Shown piece after piece: positions 26,501 through 34,210 of a stretch of DNA of 52,189 nucleotides (the first letter of the stretch is position 1; every line of letters starts with the position of its first letter). The notes under the pieces are model-generated. The model had not been told where the DNA came from. It searched no databases and saw only the letters and a program-made list of their open reading frames with translations. The stretch is from 1-14-2-50-31-20 sp965370315 (lineage in GTDB: Bacteria; Bacteroidota; Ignavibacteria; Ignavibacteriales; Melioribacteraceae): assembly GCA_965370315.1 (NCBI GenBank), contig CBDUTO010000011.1, positions 1-52,189 on the forward strand, read 5' to 3'. A program made the position numbers and the translations under genes.

Positions 26501-26557
26501 AATCATATTAATGAGGAATATGAATTGAAAGGTGAACTTTCCTTTTGAATTTGTCAT
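23546..26557 (-). CDS. Secreted CotH-kinase-domain protein with lamin-tail domains and T9SS sorting domain
   Basis: A 1003-residue exported protein. In order: a hydrophobic leader; a lamin-tail domain (about 26-135, INEFMASNSN); a chitobiase C-terminal-like segment (about 175-250, IYYTTDGSIPTESD); a CotH domain (about 260-650) with IKIFGGCSR, LRSSAQDWWRTMFRDGM, YWGIHNIREKL and MLYDLDFGFG; a GWQG-type small repeat; a second lamin-tail domain (about 745-870); and a type A T9SS tail (FSLEQNYPNPFNPSTIIRYS to KKMILLR). CotH proteins are atypical protein kinases; here it would act outside the cell. The tail has an extra NVNRESEVV at the same point where two other tails in this window carry inserts. 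It starts 6 bp after the K+ channel stop. Confidence 0.92.
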   Translation of the reverse strand: MTNSKGKFTFQFIFLINMIFYSQESTTELFINEFMASNSNTIADPDYEQNSDWIELFNSSDSTINLNGYYLTDDLENKTKWQINSNIYIQASGFAGFWADDSSNKNHTNFKLSKDGGIIGVFSPNGILIDTVTYSMQITDKSYGRFPDGSTEWSTFDIPTPGRFNDSTKIKPIAPSPKFSIESGFSTDSQLIEISSELDSSKIYYTTDGSIPTESDSLYSHPIEIIKTTVIRAQVFDSNYQPSKTITSTYFINENSELPIFSIVTNPENFFSDERGIYVAGTNGSIGRCSTSPKNWNQDWERPISLEFFEADKNLAFKEEAGIKIFGGCSRLYNQKSLGVYFKSQYGVSKLSYQLFPNKQIHEFNNFILRSSAQDWWRTMFRDGMIQTVIKQGMDVDYQEYRPSIVFLNGEYWGIHNIREKLNEHYLEENHGVDPNNIDLIEVSKYVNVNYGDRIAYDNLINFVSSNDMSLADNYNYIKSIVDIDEYINYQIAEIYSANGDWPGANSKLWRPKTVDGKWRWMLYDLDFGFGGNSIGQYYTNSLEAVTSTSGEDWPNPPWSTLLFRKMLENNDFKNEFIQRFAIHINTTFNESKVLNIIDSLKTIISSEIPRHKERWAKSISFGTWEGNVEIMREFARKRPEYIQQHIINKFNLSGMETLIIENNNMHGGKVILNNVEIIEQNYNVSLFKDVPIHLEAVPLPGFQFAGWQGVVSDSSKSISFNLNYLSKIVAVFKKDSLQSASIVINEINYNSSSSFDTDDWIELYNNSDSTVNISGWVLKDEKDDNSFTFPNGTKINEREYLVITKDSTRFTPLFTNKINIIGNFNFGLSGGGELISLSESEGSVIDSLTYNDKLPWPLDADGKGASLELIHPKYDNSLAESWRASENHGSPGKINTVYTDVNESGNSLKLTEFSLEQNYPNPFNPSTIIRYSLPVNVNRESEVVSLIIYNVLGQKVATLVNQKHRGGNYEAKFNAIDLPSGVYIYKLQSGVLTSSKKMILLR

Positions 26558-26563
26558 GAATGC

Positions 26564-27391
26564 CTATAATTTGTCGCCACAGTTTTTACAGTGCTTTGCA
26601 TCGTGATCGTGTCCTTCAGTAGCACAACTTGGGCAAGCTTGTGTAGAAATTTTTGTATTCTTGGTTCTTGTAAGTTCAGAGGTAACTATTCCAGTTGGAA
26701 CTGCAATTATACCATATCCTATAATCATAATTAACGAAGCAAGCATTTGTCCAATTGGAGTTTGTGGAGATATGTCGCCATATCCAACAGTTGTTAATGT
26801 AACAATTGCCCAGTAAATTGAACGAGGAATATTTGTAAATCCATTCTTTTCCCCTTCTATTAAGTACATTAGCGAGCCAACAATTACAACCAATATCATA
26901 ACGGCAAATAGGAATACAAAAATCTTTCTTTTGCTTGCTTTTAAGGCAAGAGCCAACTGATTTGCTTCTCCAAGATATTGCACGATTTTCAGAACTCTAA
27001 AAACACGAAGCATTCTTAATAGTCGGATAGTAATAAAGTATTGGCTACCTGGAAAAATTAAACTTAAAAATGTTGGAAGTATCGAAACCAAATCTACAAT
27101 TCCATAAAAACTTCTAGCATACATAATTGGATGCCCAATAGAATAGAGTCGTAGGAGATACTCAATTGAAAACAGAATGGTGAAAGTCCATTCAGCAATA
27201 AATAATATGTTTCCATATTCTGCTTTTATTGATGCTACAGATTCTAGCATTACAACTACTACGCTTGCAATAATTGAAACAAGGAGAAGTATATCAAATA
27301 GTTTTCCGAGGGGCGTATCGGCTTCAAAAATAATTTCATGAAGCTTTAATCGGCGATGAGACAATATGTGCTTTTTCTTTCCCTTATCCAT
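26564..27391 (-). CDS. Voltage-gated-type potassium channel with C-terminal zinc ribbon
   Basis: The protein has 275 residues and six transmembrane segments: S1-S3 up to about 110, an S4-like helix with regularly spaced Arg (IRLLRMLRVFRVLKI, 122-136), and a pore with selectivity filter TVGYGD (201-206), marking a K+ channel. After S6 it ends in a short zinc ribbon, C253-x2-C256 and C268-x2-C271. Most small bacterial Kv-type channels lack this ribbon; it may sense metal or redox state or aid assembly. It is the first gene of the minus-strand series K+ channel, CotH, DUF6122, mntP. Confidence 0.92.
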   Translation of the reverse strand: MDKGKKKHILSHRRLKLHEIIFEADTPLGKLFDILLLVSIIASVVVVMLESVASIKAEYGNILFIAEWTFTILFSIEYLLRLYSIGHPIMYARSFYGIVDLVSILPTFLSLIFPGSQYFITIRLLRMLRVFRVLKIVQYLGEANQLALALKASKRKIFVFLFAVMILVVIVGSLMYLIEGEKNGFTNIPRSIYWAIVTLTTVGYGDISPQTPIGQMLASLIMIIGYGIIAVPTGIVTSELTRTKNTKISTQACPSCATEGHDHDAKHCKNCGDKL

Positions 27392-27616
27392 TTGTAAATA
27401 TAATTAGAAGATAGAAAGATTCAAAAAATTGAAAAATTTTGTAAAAGCTTATGATTTTTAATAAATGGGGCGCAGATTTTTATGATTTATTATGAAAAAG
27501 CATGATGAAAATTTTGAATACCGATTGTAGAGACGATGCGCTGCATCGTCTTTTTGTTACCCCCCCAAAAAAAACATCTAAAATTTGCGAAAATTATGAG
27601 TTGAATAAAAAATGGC

Positions 27617-27645
27617 TTGACAATAAGTGAATGTTCGTTTATTTT
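27617..27645 (+). promoter_or_regulatory. Promoter with TetR operator in the spacer
   Basis: TTGACA (27617-27622) and TATTTT (27640-27645) are 17 bp apart. The imperfect palindrome TAAGTGAATGTTCGTTTA (27624-27641) fills the spacer; a close relative lies at 28241-28258. The GTG start of the TetR gene is only 5 bp beyond the -10-like box, so the mRNA would be leaderless or nearly so. Repressor binding here would block RNA polymerase, giving autoregulation. Confidence 0.7.
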
Positions 27646-27650
27646 AGAAT

Positions 27651-28223
27651 GTGAGAATTAAAGATATAAATAAACAAGCCGCAATTATTGAGGCAACAGT
27701 TGATTTGGTAAATGAAATTGGTTTTGCATCCAGTTCTGTTTCCAAAATTGCTAAAAAAGCCAATGTATCTCCAGCAACTCTTTATATATATTATAAAAAC
27801 AAAGAAGATCTAATTGTTTCAACATATGTAGAGATAAAGAAAAAGATGGGCAAAGAGTTGCTTGATAATTTTAACACTTCAAAGCCGCTAAGAGATATAT
27901 TTTTTATGTTTTGGCAAAACACTTTCAATTTTATTGATAAAAACAGAGCATTATACAAGTATTCAGAACAATTTTCCAACTCGCCTTATATTGAATTAGT
28001 TAATCGTGCTGAATTAGAAAAAAACTTTGAACCGTTTGTAAAAATAATTCAAAAGGGAATTGAGCAAAAGATAATAAAGGATGTTCCCTTTGAAATATTA
28101 GCAGCCTTCATATTTTTCCCAGTTTCTGCTATATCTAACTCTAAATTGTGTATTAGTACTGAAATAAGTGATGAAGTTATAGAAACATCATTTACCTTAG
28201 CTTGGGATGCAATTAAACTCTAA
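27651..28223 (+). CDS. TetR-family transcriptional regulator
   Basis: The protein has 190 residues. The N-terminal helix-turn-helix (about 8-55) reads IIEATVDLVNEIGFASSSV, then KKANVSPATLYIYYKNKEDL, the TetR family signature. The C-terminal half is a ligand-binding helical domain (FMFWQNTFNFI onward). The start is GTG 27651, because no Met precedes the HTH and stops lie upstream. It probably represses itself and the two downstream enzymes through operators at 27624-27641 and 28241-28258. The inducer is unknown; a lipid or lipophilic compound is plausible given the NAPE-PLD-like neighbour. Confidence 0.92.
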   Translation: MRIKDINKQAAIIEATVDLVNEIGFASSSVSKIAKKANVSPATLYIYYKNKEDLIVSTYVEIKKKMGKELLDNFNTSKPLRDIFFMFWQNTFNFIDKNRALYKYSEQFSNSPYIELVNRAELEKNFEPFVKIIQKGIEQKIIKDVPFEILAAFIFFPVSAISNSKLCISTEISDEVIETSFTLAWDAIKL

Positions 28224-28240
28224 AAATTTTAAACAATAAT

Positions 28241-28258
28241 TAAACGAATGTTCATTTA
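28241..28258 (+). promoter_or_regulatory. Second TetR operator, overlapping the metallo-hydrolase start codon
   Basis: TAAACGAATGTTCATTTA is an 18-bp palindrome with 7 of 8 half-site matches; it shares its centre and right arm with the site at 27624-27641 (consensus about TAAACGAATGTTCGTTTA). Its last base is the A of the ATG of the next gene. Bound repressor could block an internal promoter or elongation between the two genes. Confidence 0.68.
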
Positions 28259-29412
28259 TGAAAACAAATAATAAATTGAAAAAAATCATAAAAATAGGCA
28301 CAGCAGCACTCATTCCATTAGCTCTTGTTGGAATGCTATTCGCACAATCTTGCTCATCGGCAACATATAGTACAAAGGATATAAAGATGGAAAAAATAAT
28401 TAACGCAGAACGATACAAAGAAAATAAGTTCTTGAATTACACCCCAAGTCCAGAAATGAATATCGTAAAAATGCTACCTATGATGTGGGATTTTCTGTTT
28501 CTTGATAATGATAGGAAACCCAAAGTAGACATACCCACACACAAAATTGATGTGAGCAAAATTACTAATGTAAAAAAGGATGAGCTAAAAATCACTTGGG
28601 TTGGGCATTCGTCTCAAATAATTAATATTGATGGGAAAATAATTTTGGCCGATCCAGTTTTTAATAATAAGACTGTGTTTATGGGACCATCCAGATATAA
28701 TGGAGATGTGCTATTGAATATAGAGGAGTTACCTGAGATTGATGTTGTAGTTATTTCACACAATCACTACGACCACCTAAACATAGAGACAATTAAAAGC
28801 ATTCATCCAAAAGTAAAACGCTTTATAACTCCACTAATGGTAGGAGCCGAGTTAGAAAAGGCTGGCGTTCCAAGAGAAAAAATAACAGAATTAAATTGGT
28901 GGGATGAGATTGAAATAGACGAAGAGTTTATGATTGCTTTTACACCAACGCAGCATTTTTCTGGTCGTGGAATATTTGATAGAGATGAAACTCTTTGGGG
29001 TTCGTATGTTTTACAAGGCCCAAAACATAAAGTCTATTTTAGTGGAGATTCCGGATACTTTGAAGGATTCATGGAGATTGGTGATAAATATGGACCGTTC
29101 GATATAACACTTCTTGAGTGCGGTGCTTATAATAAAAAATGGCATTACGTACACATGATGCCGGAAGAGACAGCTCAAGCACATTTGGATTTAAAAGGAA
29201 AAATTCTTCAACCAATGCATTGGGGAACTTTTGATTTAGCATTACACGCTTGGTACGATCCTATAGTTAGAGTTTCAAATGCTGCAGATAGTTTCGGAAT
29301 TAAACTTTCTACTCCAATAGTGGGGGAAACTATTACAATAAATGAAAACTTAAACACAGATAGATGGTGGGAGAATGTATTGCAGGAAAAGGAATTTGCA
29401 TTAAGTGAATAA
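28258..29412 (+). CDS. NAPE-PLD-like MBL-fold metallo-hydrolase
   Basis: The protein has 384 residues. A hydrophobic N-terminus (about 10-32, ending FAQSCSS) suggests a signal peptide or lipoprotein-like export. The metallo-beta-lactamase fold has HxHxDH at H168, H170, D172 and H173 (SHNHYDHL), then SGDSGYFEGF, and PMHWGTFDLALHAW near the end, as in the NAPE-hydrolysing phospholipase D / RomA-like family. Such enzymes cleave phospholipid or related esters with zinc; the real substrate is unknown. It lies between the TetR gene and an SDR and has a TetR operator at its start. Confidence 0.87.
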   Translation: MKTNNKLKKIIKIGTAALIPLALVGMLFAQSCSSATYSTKDIKMEKIINAERYKENKFLNYTPSPEMNIVKMLPMMWDFLFLDNDRKPKVDIPTHKIDVSKITNVKKDELKITWVGHSSQIINIDGKIILADPVFNNKTVFMGPSRYNGDVLLNIEELPEIDVVVISHNHYDHLNIETIKSIHPKVKRFITPLMVGAELEKAGVPREKITELNWWDEIEIDEEFMIAFTPTQHFSGRGIFDRDETLWGSYVLQGPKHKVYFSGDSGYFEGFMEIGDKYGPFDITLLECGAYNKKWHYVHMMPEETAQAHLDLKGKILQPMHWGTFDLALHAWYDPIVRVSNAADSFGIKLSTPIVGETITINENLNTDRWWENVLQEKEFALSE

Positions 29413-29499
29413 TGAATAATGTGAAACAAAAAACGTAGCGCGGATTAGAAATCTGCGCAAATAAAAAATTTAAATTGAACAAAAATTTAAGGAAACAAA

Positions 29500-30408
29500 A
29501 TGAGCAAAAACAATAATTGGACAGCAGCAAACATTCCAAATCAAAAAGGAAAAGTAGTGGTTGTAACTGGGTCCAGCAGTGGAATAGGTTACGAAGCAGC
29601 TAGAGTCCTTGCAAACAAAGAGGCAAAAGTAATTATTGCCGTTAGAAATTTGGACAAGGGCAAAAAGGCAAAAGAGAAAATTCTGATTCAAAACCAGAAT
29701 GCAAGTGTTGAAGTTATGAAAATAGACTTGTCTGATTTAGCATTCGTAAAACAATTTACAAAAGAGTTTAAATCGAAATTTGATAAACTTGATATTCTAA
29801 TAAACAATGCAGGTGTTATGGTTCCCCCTTATTCCAAAACTAAAAATGGATTCGAATTGCAAATGGGAACAAACCATTTTGGTCACTTTGCTTTAACGCT
29901 ACAGTTATTAGATTTAATTAAAAAAACTCCGAATTCCAGAATTGTAACCGTTAGCAGTGGCGCACATAAATTTGGAAACATCAACTTTGATGATCTCAAT
30001 TGGGAAAACAGAAAATATAAACCAATGCGTTCTTATGGCGACAGTAAAATTGCTAATCTTTATTTCACCAGTGAGCTTGCTAAACGTATCAAAGGAAATG
30101 ATAACAACGCTCTTGTAACTGCTGCTCATCCAGGATGGACTGCAACGGATCTTCAACGCCACTCTGGTTTATTCGATTTTATGAATCAATTTTTTGCAAT
30201 GTCAATTGAACAGGGAACTTTGCCAACACTTAGAGCAGCAACAGATTTACGTGCAAAGAGTGGAGATTATTACGGTCCACATGCCTTTGGGGAGTGGAGA
30301 GGATATCCAATTAAAGTACAACCAAGCAAGTTGGCAAAAGATGCAAACATAGCTAAGAAACTTTGGGATGTTTCCGAAGAGTTGACGCGTGTAAATCTCA
30401 ACACATAG
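29500..30408 (+). CDS. Short-chain dehydrogenase/reductase
   Basis: A 302-residue classical SDR of the retinol-dehydrogenase / protochlorophyllide-reductase-like group. It has TGSSSGIG at 23-30 for NAD(P)H binding, NNAGVM, catalytic Ser in TVSSGA, and the Y179-x3-K183 pair (RSYGDSKIAN). The substrate is probably a lipophilic alcohol or ketone, by family. RBS AAGGAAAC precedes ATG 29500. It follows the metallo-hydrolase by 87 bp and is likely co-regulated by TetR. A hairpin lies downstream at 30455-30487. Confidence 0.92.
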   Translation: MSKNNNWTAANIPNQKGKVVVVTGSSSGIGYEAARVLANKEAKVIIAVRNLDKGKKAKEKILIQNQNASVEVMKIDLSDLAFVKQFTKEFKSKFDKLDILINNAGVMVPPYSKTKNGFELQMGTNHFGHFALTLQLLDLIKKTPNSRIVTVSSGAHKFGNINFDDLNWENRKYKPMRSYGDSKIANLYFTSELAKRIKGNDNNALVTAAHPGWTATDLQRHSGLFDFMNQFFAMSIEQGTLPTLRAATDLRAKSGDYYGPHAFGEWRGYPIKVQPSKLAKDANIAKKLWDVSEELTRVNLNT

Positions 30409-30454
30409 ATATTCTCAAATAGGGTTTTCAACGAAAGACAATGATTGGTTTTTT

Positions 30455-30487
30455 ATTTCTCTCCTGATTTTTTTTAGGGAGAGAAAT
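30455..30487 (+). terminator. Hairpin after the SDR gene
   Basis: ATTTCTCTCC (30455-30464) pairs with GGAGAGAAAT (30478-30487) around a T-rich loop. The stem is 10 bp. No clear T-run follows on the plus strand, so it may be a weak or factor-assisted terminator or an mRNA-end stabiliser. Confidence 0.5.
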
Positions 30488-30703
30488 ACATCATGTCACA
30501 TGATATTTCTTATTGATCGAAAAGTTTGAACGGAAGAAAATAATTATTGGGCACTTCATTTTAGTAGCATAAAATTATGTTTCATTTGTAATTTTCATGC
30601 TGATTCTTATTACACTTACTAAGACTTTGTTATTCTGCATTAGTATCTTTCGTAATACGTTTACACGGAAATTAAATTTGTTTTTATTTTAAAGGAATAA
30701 CAT

Positions 30704-31342
30704 TTGGATAGTTTGGTATATCAAGTAAAAATTGCAGAATCTTTTTCAAACGATAGCATAGAGATTGGCGAGTTAAATAATTTTATGGGCGATTTCCCAA
30801 CTCATTTTCCCAAAACTAAATTCAAACTTGGCTATAATGAAAACTCACTTCTACTTCGTTTTGATGTTGAGGATAATTTTATAATTGCAACCTCTAAAAA
30901 GCATTTTGATAGAGTGTGGGAAGACAGTTGTGTTGAAATGTTCTTTACGCCAACAGAAAACATTGAGGATGGTTATTTTAATCTAGAAATAAATTGCTGT
31001 GGAAAAGTCTACTTTCAACATCAAAAATCGAAAAGAAATTTAGTTAAAAAAATTGATATTAGTGATATTGCCAAAATGAATATAAAATCTTCTTTCGCCG
31101 GTACACTTATGGACGAGATTAAAACTCCAGCAAATTGGTCTATAGAATGTGAAATTCCTTTTCACGTTTTAACAAAATATTCTAAGGTTATACTTCCCAA
31201 GACTGGGGTGAAATGGTTAGCAAACTTCAACAAGTGTGCTGACTCATCATCAAATCCACACTGGCTTACCTGGAATAAAGTAGATTTTCCACAACCAAAT
31301 TTTCACCTTCCAAAATATTTTGGAGAACTACATTTTGAATAA
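30704..31342 (+). CDS. CBM9-like carbohydrate-binding protein
   Basis: The protein has 212 residues and resembles the carbohydrate-binding family 9-like / DUF1083 group: LLLRFDVEDN, VWEDSCVEMFFTP, FNLEINCCGKVY, NWSIECEIPF and the terminal PNFHLPKYFGELHF are family features. These domains bind glycan ends; alone they have no known catalysis. No signal peptide is seen, so it may be cytoplasmic. The start is TTG 30704 with AAAGGA upstream; no ATG occurs near the conserved N-terminus. Its end overlaps the EEP lipoprotein gene. Confidence 0.82.
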   Translation: MDSLVYQVKIAESFSNDSIEIGELNNFMGDFPTHFPKTKFKLGYNENSLLLRFDVEDNFIIATSKKHFDRVWEDSCVEMFFTPTENIEDGYFNLEINCCGKVYFQHQKSKRNLVKKIDISDIAKMNIKSSFAGTLMDEIKTPANWSIECEIPFHVLTKYSKVILPKTGVKWLANFNKCADSSSNPHWLTWNKVDFPQPNFHLPKYFGELHFE

Positions 31343-32321
31343 ATTTAAAGGAATATTTTCAGTATATATTTTAGCATTATTGTTTAATTCATGTACGTCT
31401 TTAGATTATAAAAACAACACTCTCTTTTCTGACAAAAAATTAAATGCAAAAGAGAATGGAATTAGTCTAGTTACCTATAACATAAAAGCTATATATGACA
31501 AGGAGCCCGGCCAGGTTGATAGTCTAGTTGAGTTTATCAATAATGACAATTATGATTTCGTAATACTTCAAGAATTATTTGACGAAAGTACTCGAGATGA
31601 AATAGTTGAAAAAACTGTCAATTATTATAAAAGTATTATTTCAAGAGTGGATTACAATAGCTTTCCAGAATTCCTATTTCAGGATGCTGGCTTATTTCTT
31701 ATGAGTAAATATCCAATTGTAGATCTATCTGAAATAGATTTTGGTAGTGACATCAATAATTCAAACGGTGTCATCCATATGATTTTAGAAAAGGAGTGGT
31801 CAAAAACAAATGATTATCTCGCTAATAAATCAGTACTTGGAGCCCTTTATAGCATTGATGATTCTACTCAATTATTTCTATTTACAACTCATGTTCAGGC
31901 AATTGGAAGTAGAGATCATAAGAACTTTCAGCTAACTCAAATTAAATCATTTATTGATACCGCACTTACAAATGCAATTAGCTCAAAGATAATCCCATCT
32001 GTAGAAAATCTTGTAGTAATACTTGCTGGTGATTTTAACACTAATGCATATAGCGATAATAGTTTTAATAACTTAAAAATGCACTTAGGTTATCCACGTG
32101 ATTTGCATAAGGAATTCAATGGCAACATAGAGGAATATACTTTTGCGTTCAGATCACGAAAGCCATCTCGACGATTTGATTATATCTTTTCGTATGAAAA
32201 CATTGGAAAATATAATTTCAAAAAAGTTGAGGTTAAATCAATTAACGTTCATAATGTTAAGGTAGGTTCTGTCAGTATTTCAGATCACCTTGCCCTAAAA
32301 GCCAAATTATTAATTAATTAG
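31335..32321 (+). CDS. Endonuclease/exonuclease/phosphatase-fold lipoprotein
   Basis: A 328-residue EEP-superfamily protein. A lipoprotein leader (MNKFKGIFSVYILALLFNSC) precedes the domain, with acylation expected at the Cys. EEP motifs are TYNIKAIYD, the metal-binding Glu in VILQELFDES, LAGDFNTNAYSD and SDHLALKAKL at the C-terminus. Relatives include secreted sphingomyelinase and nuclease/phosphatase types; the substrate is not decided. The TTG at 31335 is preferred to an earlier TTG at 31320 because it gives a clean lipoprotein signal and overlaps the previous gene by 8 bp, implying coupling. Confidence 0.85.
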   Translation: MNKFKGIFSVYILALLFNSCTSLDYKNNTLFSDKKLNAKENGISLVTYNIKAIYDKEPGQVDSLVEFINNDNYDFVILQELFDESTRDEIVEKTVNYYKSIISRVDYNSFPEFLFQDAGLFLMSKYPIVDLSEIDFGSDINNSNGVIHMILEKEWSKTNDYLANKSVLGALYSIDDSTQLFLFTTHVQAIGSRDHKNFQLTQIKSFIDTALTNAISSKIIPSVENLVVILAGDFNTNAYSDNSFNNLKMHLGYPRDLHKEFNGNIEEYTFAFRSRKPSRRFDYIFSYENIGKYNFKKVEVKSINVHNVKVGSVSISDHLALKAKLLIN

Positions 32322-32329
32322 AAAAACAA

Positions 32330-32989
32330 ATGAAAATAAAAGCAATTATAACAGGTTCTACTGGAATGGTTGGCGAAGGCGTTCTTCACCAATGTTTGAA
32401 TAATAAAATGGTTGAGTCCGTATTGGTTATTAACAGAAGGACGTGTGGAGTAGAGCATCCAAAGTTGAAAGAAATTATCCACAGCGACTTTTTGGATTTA
32501 ACTGAAATAGAACATGAACTGAAAGATTATAATGCTTGCTATTTTTGTTCTGGAGTTTCTTCTATAGGTAAAAAGGAAGATGAATACACACGCCTTACAT
32601 ACAATCTAACTTTAAATGTTGCGAACACATTGCTTAAGCTCAATTCAGAAATGGTTTTCACTTATGTTTCAGGTGTTGGAACTGATAGCACTGAAAAAGG
32701 CAAAACAATGTGGGCGAGAGTAAAAGGAAAAACAGAAAACGATTTGCTAAAACTTCCTTTCAAAGCTGCATTTATGTATAGACCAGGTTATATTGAGCCG
32801 ATAAAAGGTTTAAAAAATGCCTATAAGGCTTATCGTTATTTTTCTCCGTTTTATCCAATTTTAGAAAAACTGTTTCCAAAATATGTTGGTACTTTGGAGG
32901 AGCTTGGTAATTCTATGATTAATGTTACTCTGAATGGCTATCTGAAGAATGTTCTAGAGTGTGTCGATATTAGAGAATCTGTAAAGTAA
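32330..32989 (+). CDS. NAD(P)-binding Rossmann protein, atypical SDR
   Basis: A 219-residue protein with the nucleotide-binding start AIITGSTGMVGEGVLHQCL, followed by VLVINRRTCG and TYVSGVGTDSTEKGK. It matches small atypical SDRs (HTATIP2/YwnB-like) that often lack full catalytic function. RBS is weak; it begins 8 bp after the EEP gene and is likely the third gene of that plus-strand series. Its stop is one base from the stop of the convergent SDR gene. Confidence 0.82.
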   Translation: MKIKAIITGSTGMVGEGVLHQCLNNKMVESVLVINRRTCGVEHPKLKEIIHSDFLDLTEIEHELKDYNACYFCSGVSSIGKKEDEYTRLTYNLTLNVANTLLKLNSEMVFTYVSGVGTDSTEKGKTMWARVKGKTENDLLKLPFKAAFMYRPGYIEPIKGLKNAYKAYRYFSPFYPILEKLFPKYVGTLEELGNSMINVTLNGYLKNVLECVDIRESVK

Positions 32990-32990
32990 C

Positions 32991-33779
32991 TTATTCAGAA
33001 TATGTTTTCATTAAGTCTGGATAAACAAACTTGTAATTCAATCTGTTTTTTATCTTTGAATTACTAATTATTTTAAATGAAGTAGTATCTGTATTTTTAA
33101 ATTTTGGTTCTGGTAAACCTATCGACTTACTTGCTAGAGTATAAAGCTCTCTTTTGCTCGGGTGTGTGTCAGCACAACAGTTAAAGGTTTCGTTCCACAC
33201 TTCCTTTTTAATTATTTGATTTATTATTGCTATGCAATCATCTCGATGAATTAGATTTACTATCGAATCTGGATTTGAGATAACAGTTCCTTCAGAAAAA
33301 AAACTTCCCGGATGCCTATTGTAGCCAATCAATCCACCAAATCGTAAAATAGTTGTTGAAATTTTATTGCTGTTTTTAAATAAATTTTCAATTTGTATAA
33401 GTGGATGAGGTTTAAATTCTGATGCGTCTGATTCATAAATTGTTTTGTTTGTTTCTTCATAAACTGATGTTGAGCTTACAAAAATTATTTTTTGAACTTC
33501 TGATTTTTCAACTTCGTTAAGTAAATTTTTGAACCCTTCAAGACTTTTAGAAGGAATATTTATTATTAGAATTTCCGCTTCTAAAAAACTTTGAATGTCT
33601 TCAAGTTCTGAATCAATATTTATAATAAATACTTCGGCATTCAATAACGAGAACTCAGACAAACTGTTTTTTGAAGTAGTAGAAACTTTAACTTTCTCTC
33701 CATTTGAAACCATTGATTGGGCAAGTGGGAACCCAAGCCAACCAGCACCCAAAATGGATATTTTTTTATTCCTTTTCAT
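32991..33779 (-). CDS. YeeZ-like NAD(P)-binding SDR
   Basis: The protein has 262 residues. The dinucleotide fold opens with ISILGAGWLGFPLAQSMV, a GxGxxG pattern. The middle IIFVSSTSVYEETN and ILRFGGLIGYNRHPG match the YeeZ-type extended SDR family, whose substrate is unknown. The start ATG at 33779 overlaps the stop of the DCC-family gene by one base, so they form a two-gene unit. It converges with the preceding Rossmann gene, with only one base between the stop codons, leaving no room for a terminator. Confidence 0.85.
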   Translation of the reverse strand: MKRNKKISILGAGWLGFPLAQSMVSNGEKVKVSTTSKNSLSEFSLLNAEVFIINIDSELEDIQSFLEAEILIINIPSKSLEGFKNLLNEVEKSEVQKIIFVSSTSVYEETNKTIYESDASEFKPHPLIQIENLFKNSNKISTTILRFGGLIGYNRHPGSFFSEGTVISNPDSIVNLIHRDDCIAIINQIIKKEVWNETFNCCADTHPSKRELYTLASKSIGLPEPKFKNTDTTSFKIISNSKIKNRLNYKFVYPDLMKTYSE

Positions 33780-34186
33780 TATTGTATAAAACGATTTTTA
33801 AGTTCTTGAGTTGGAATCATGCAGACTTCCCTTCTTCCAAATATTTTATATCTATTATTTGCAAACACTTTGTAAAAATAGTCTCGGATGGGGACTGGTA
33901 TAAGTTTCAAGACTCTTAACAAAAACCAAAATCCTCCTATATCTTTTGCTATTTCTAGTGCGGCTTCTGAGCGAACAAAAATAACAGCATCTTTTATTAA
34001 AATAATTGTATCTAAATCTGCTTTTTCATTTTGAGATTTCTCAATTAAAGTTTTTGCAAAATTACTTTGCATTGGTGTAAACAAAAAGCGCTTGTGTTTA
34101 TCACGTTTTAGAATGAAATTAACTGCGTCATTACAAAAGTTGCAAACTCCATCAAATATAATTATGTGATTGTTTTCTATTTCCAT
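33779..34186 (-). CDS. DUF393 / DCC-family thiol-disulfide oxidoreductase
   Basis: The protein has 135 residues with the DCC signature DGVCNFC (D12, C15, C18) near the N-terminus, then VNFILKRDKHKRF and VRSEAALEIAKDIGGFW, as in the family. It is a predicted redox protein with a CxxC pair. The ATG at 34186 has no good ribosome binding site, and the same reading frame is open back into the decayed T9SS tail upstream. The two are probably not one protein, because DCC proteins normally start here. It is coupled to the YeeZ-like gene. Confidence 0.9.
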   Translation of the reverse strand: MEIENNHIIIFDGVCNFCNDAVNFILKRDKHKRFLFTPMQSNFAKTLIEKSQNEKADLDTIILIKDAVIFVRSEAALEIAKDIGGFWFLLRVLKLIPVPIRDYFYKVFANNRYKIFGRREVCMIPTQELKNRFIQ

Positions 34187-34210
34187 ACAGTCTAATTTGG
34201 GTAGAAACCA

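Noticed and set aside
32095..32100. CACGTG as a third parS site
   Set aside because: The flanks do not match TGTTTCACGTGAAACA and it lies in a coding region.
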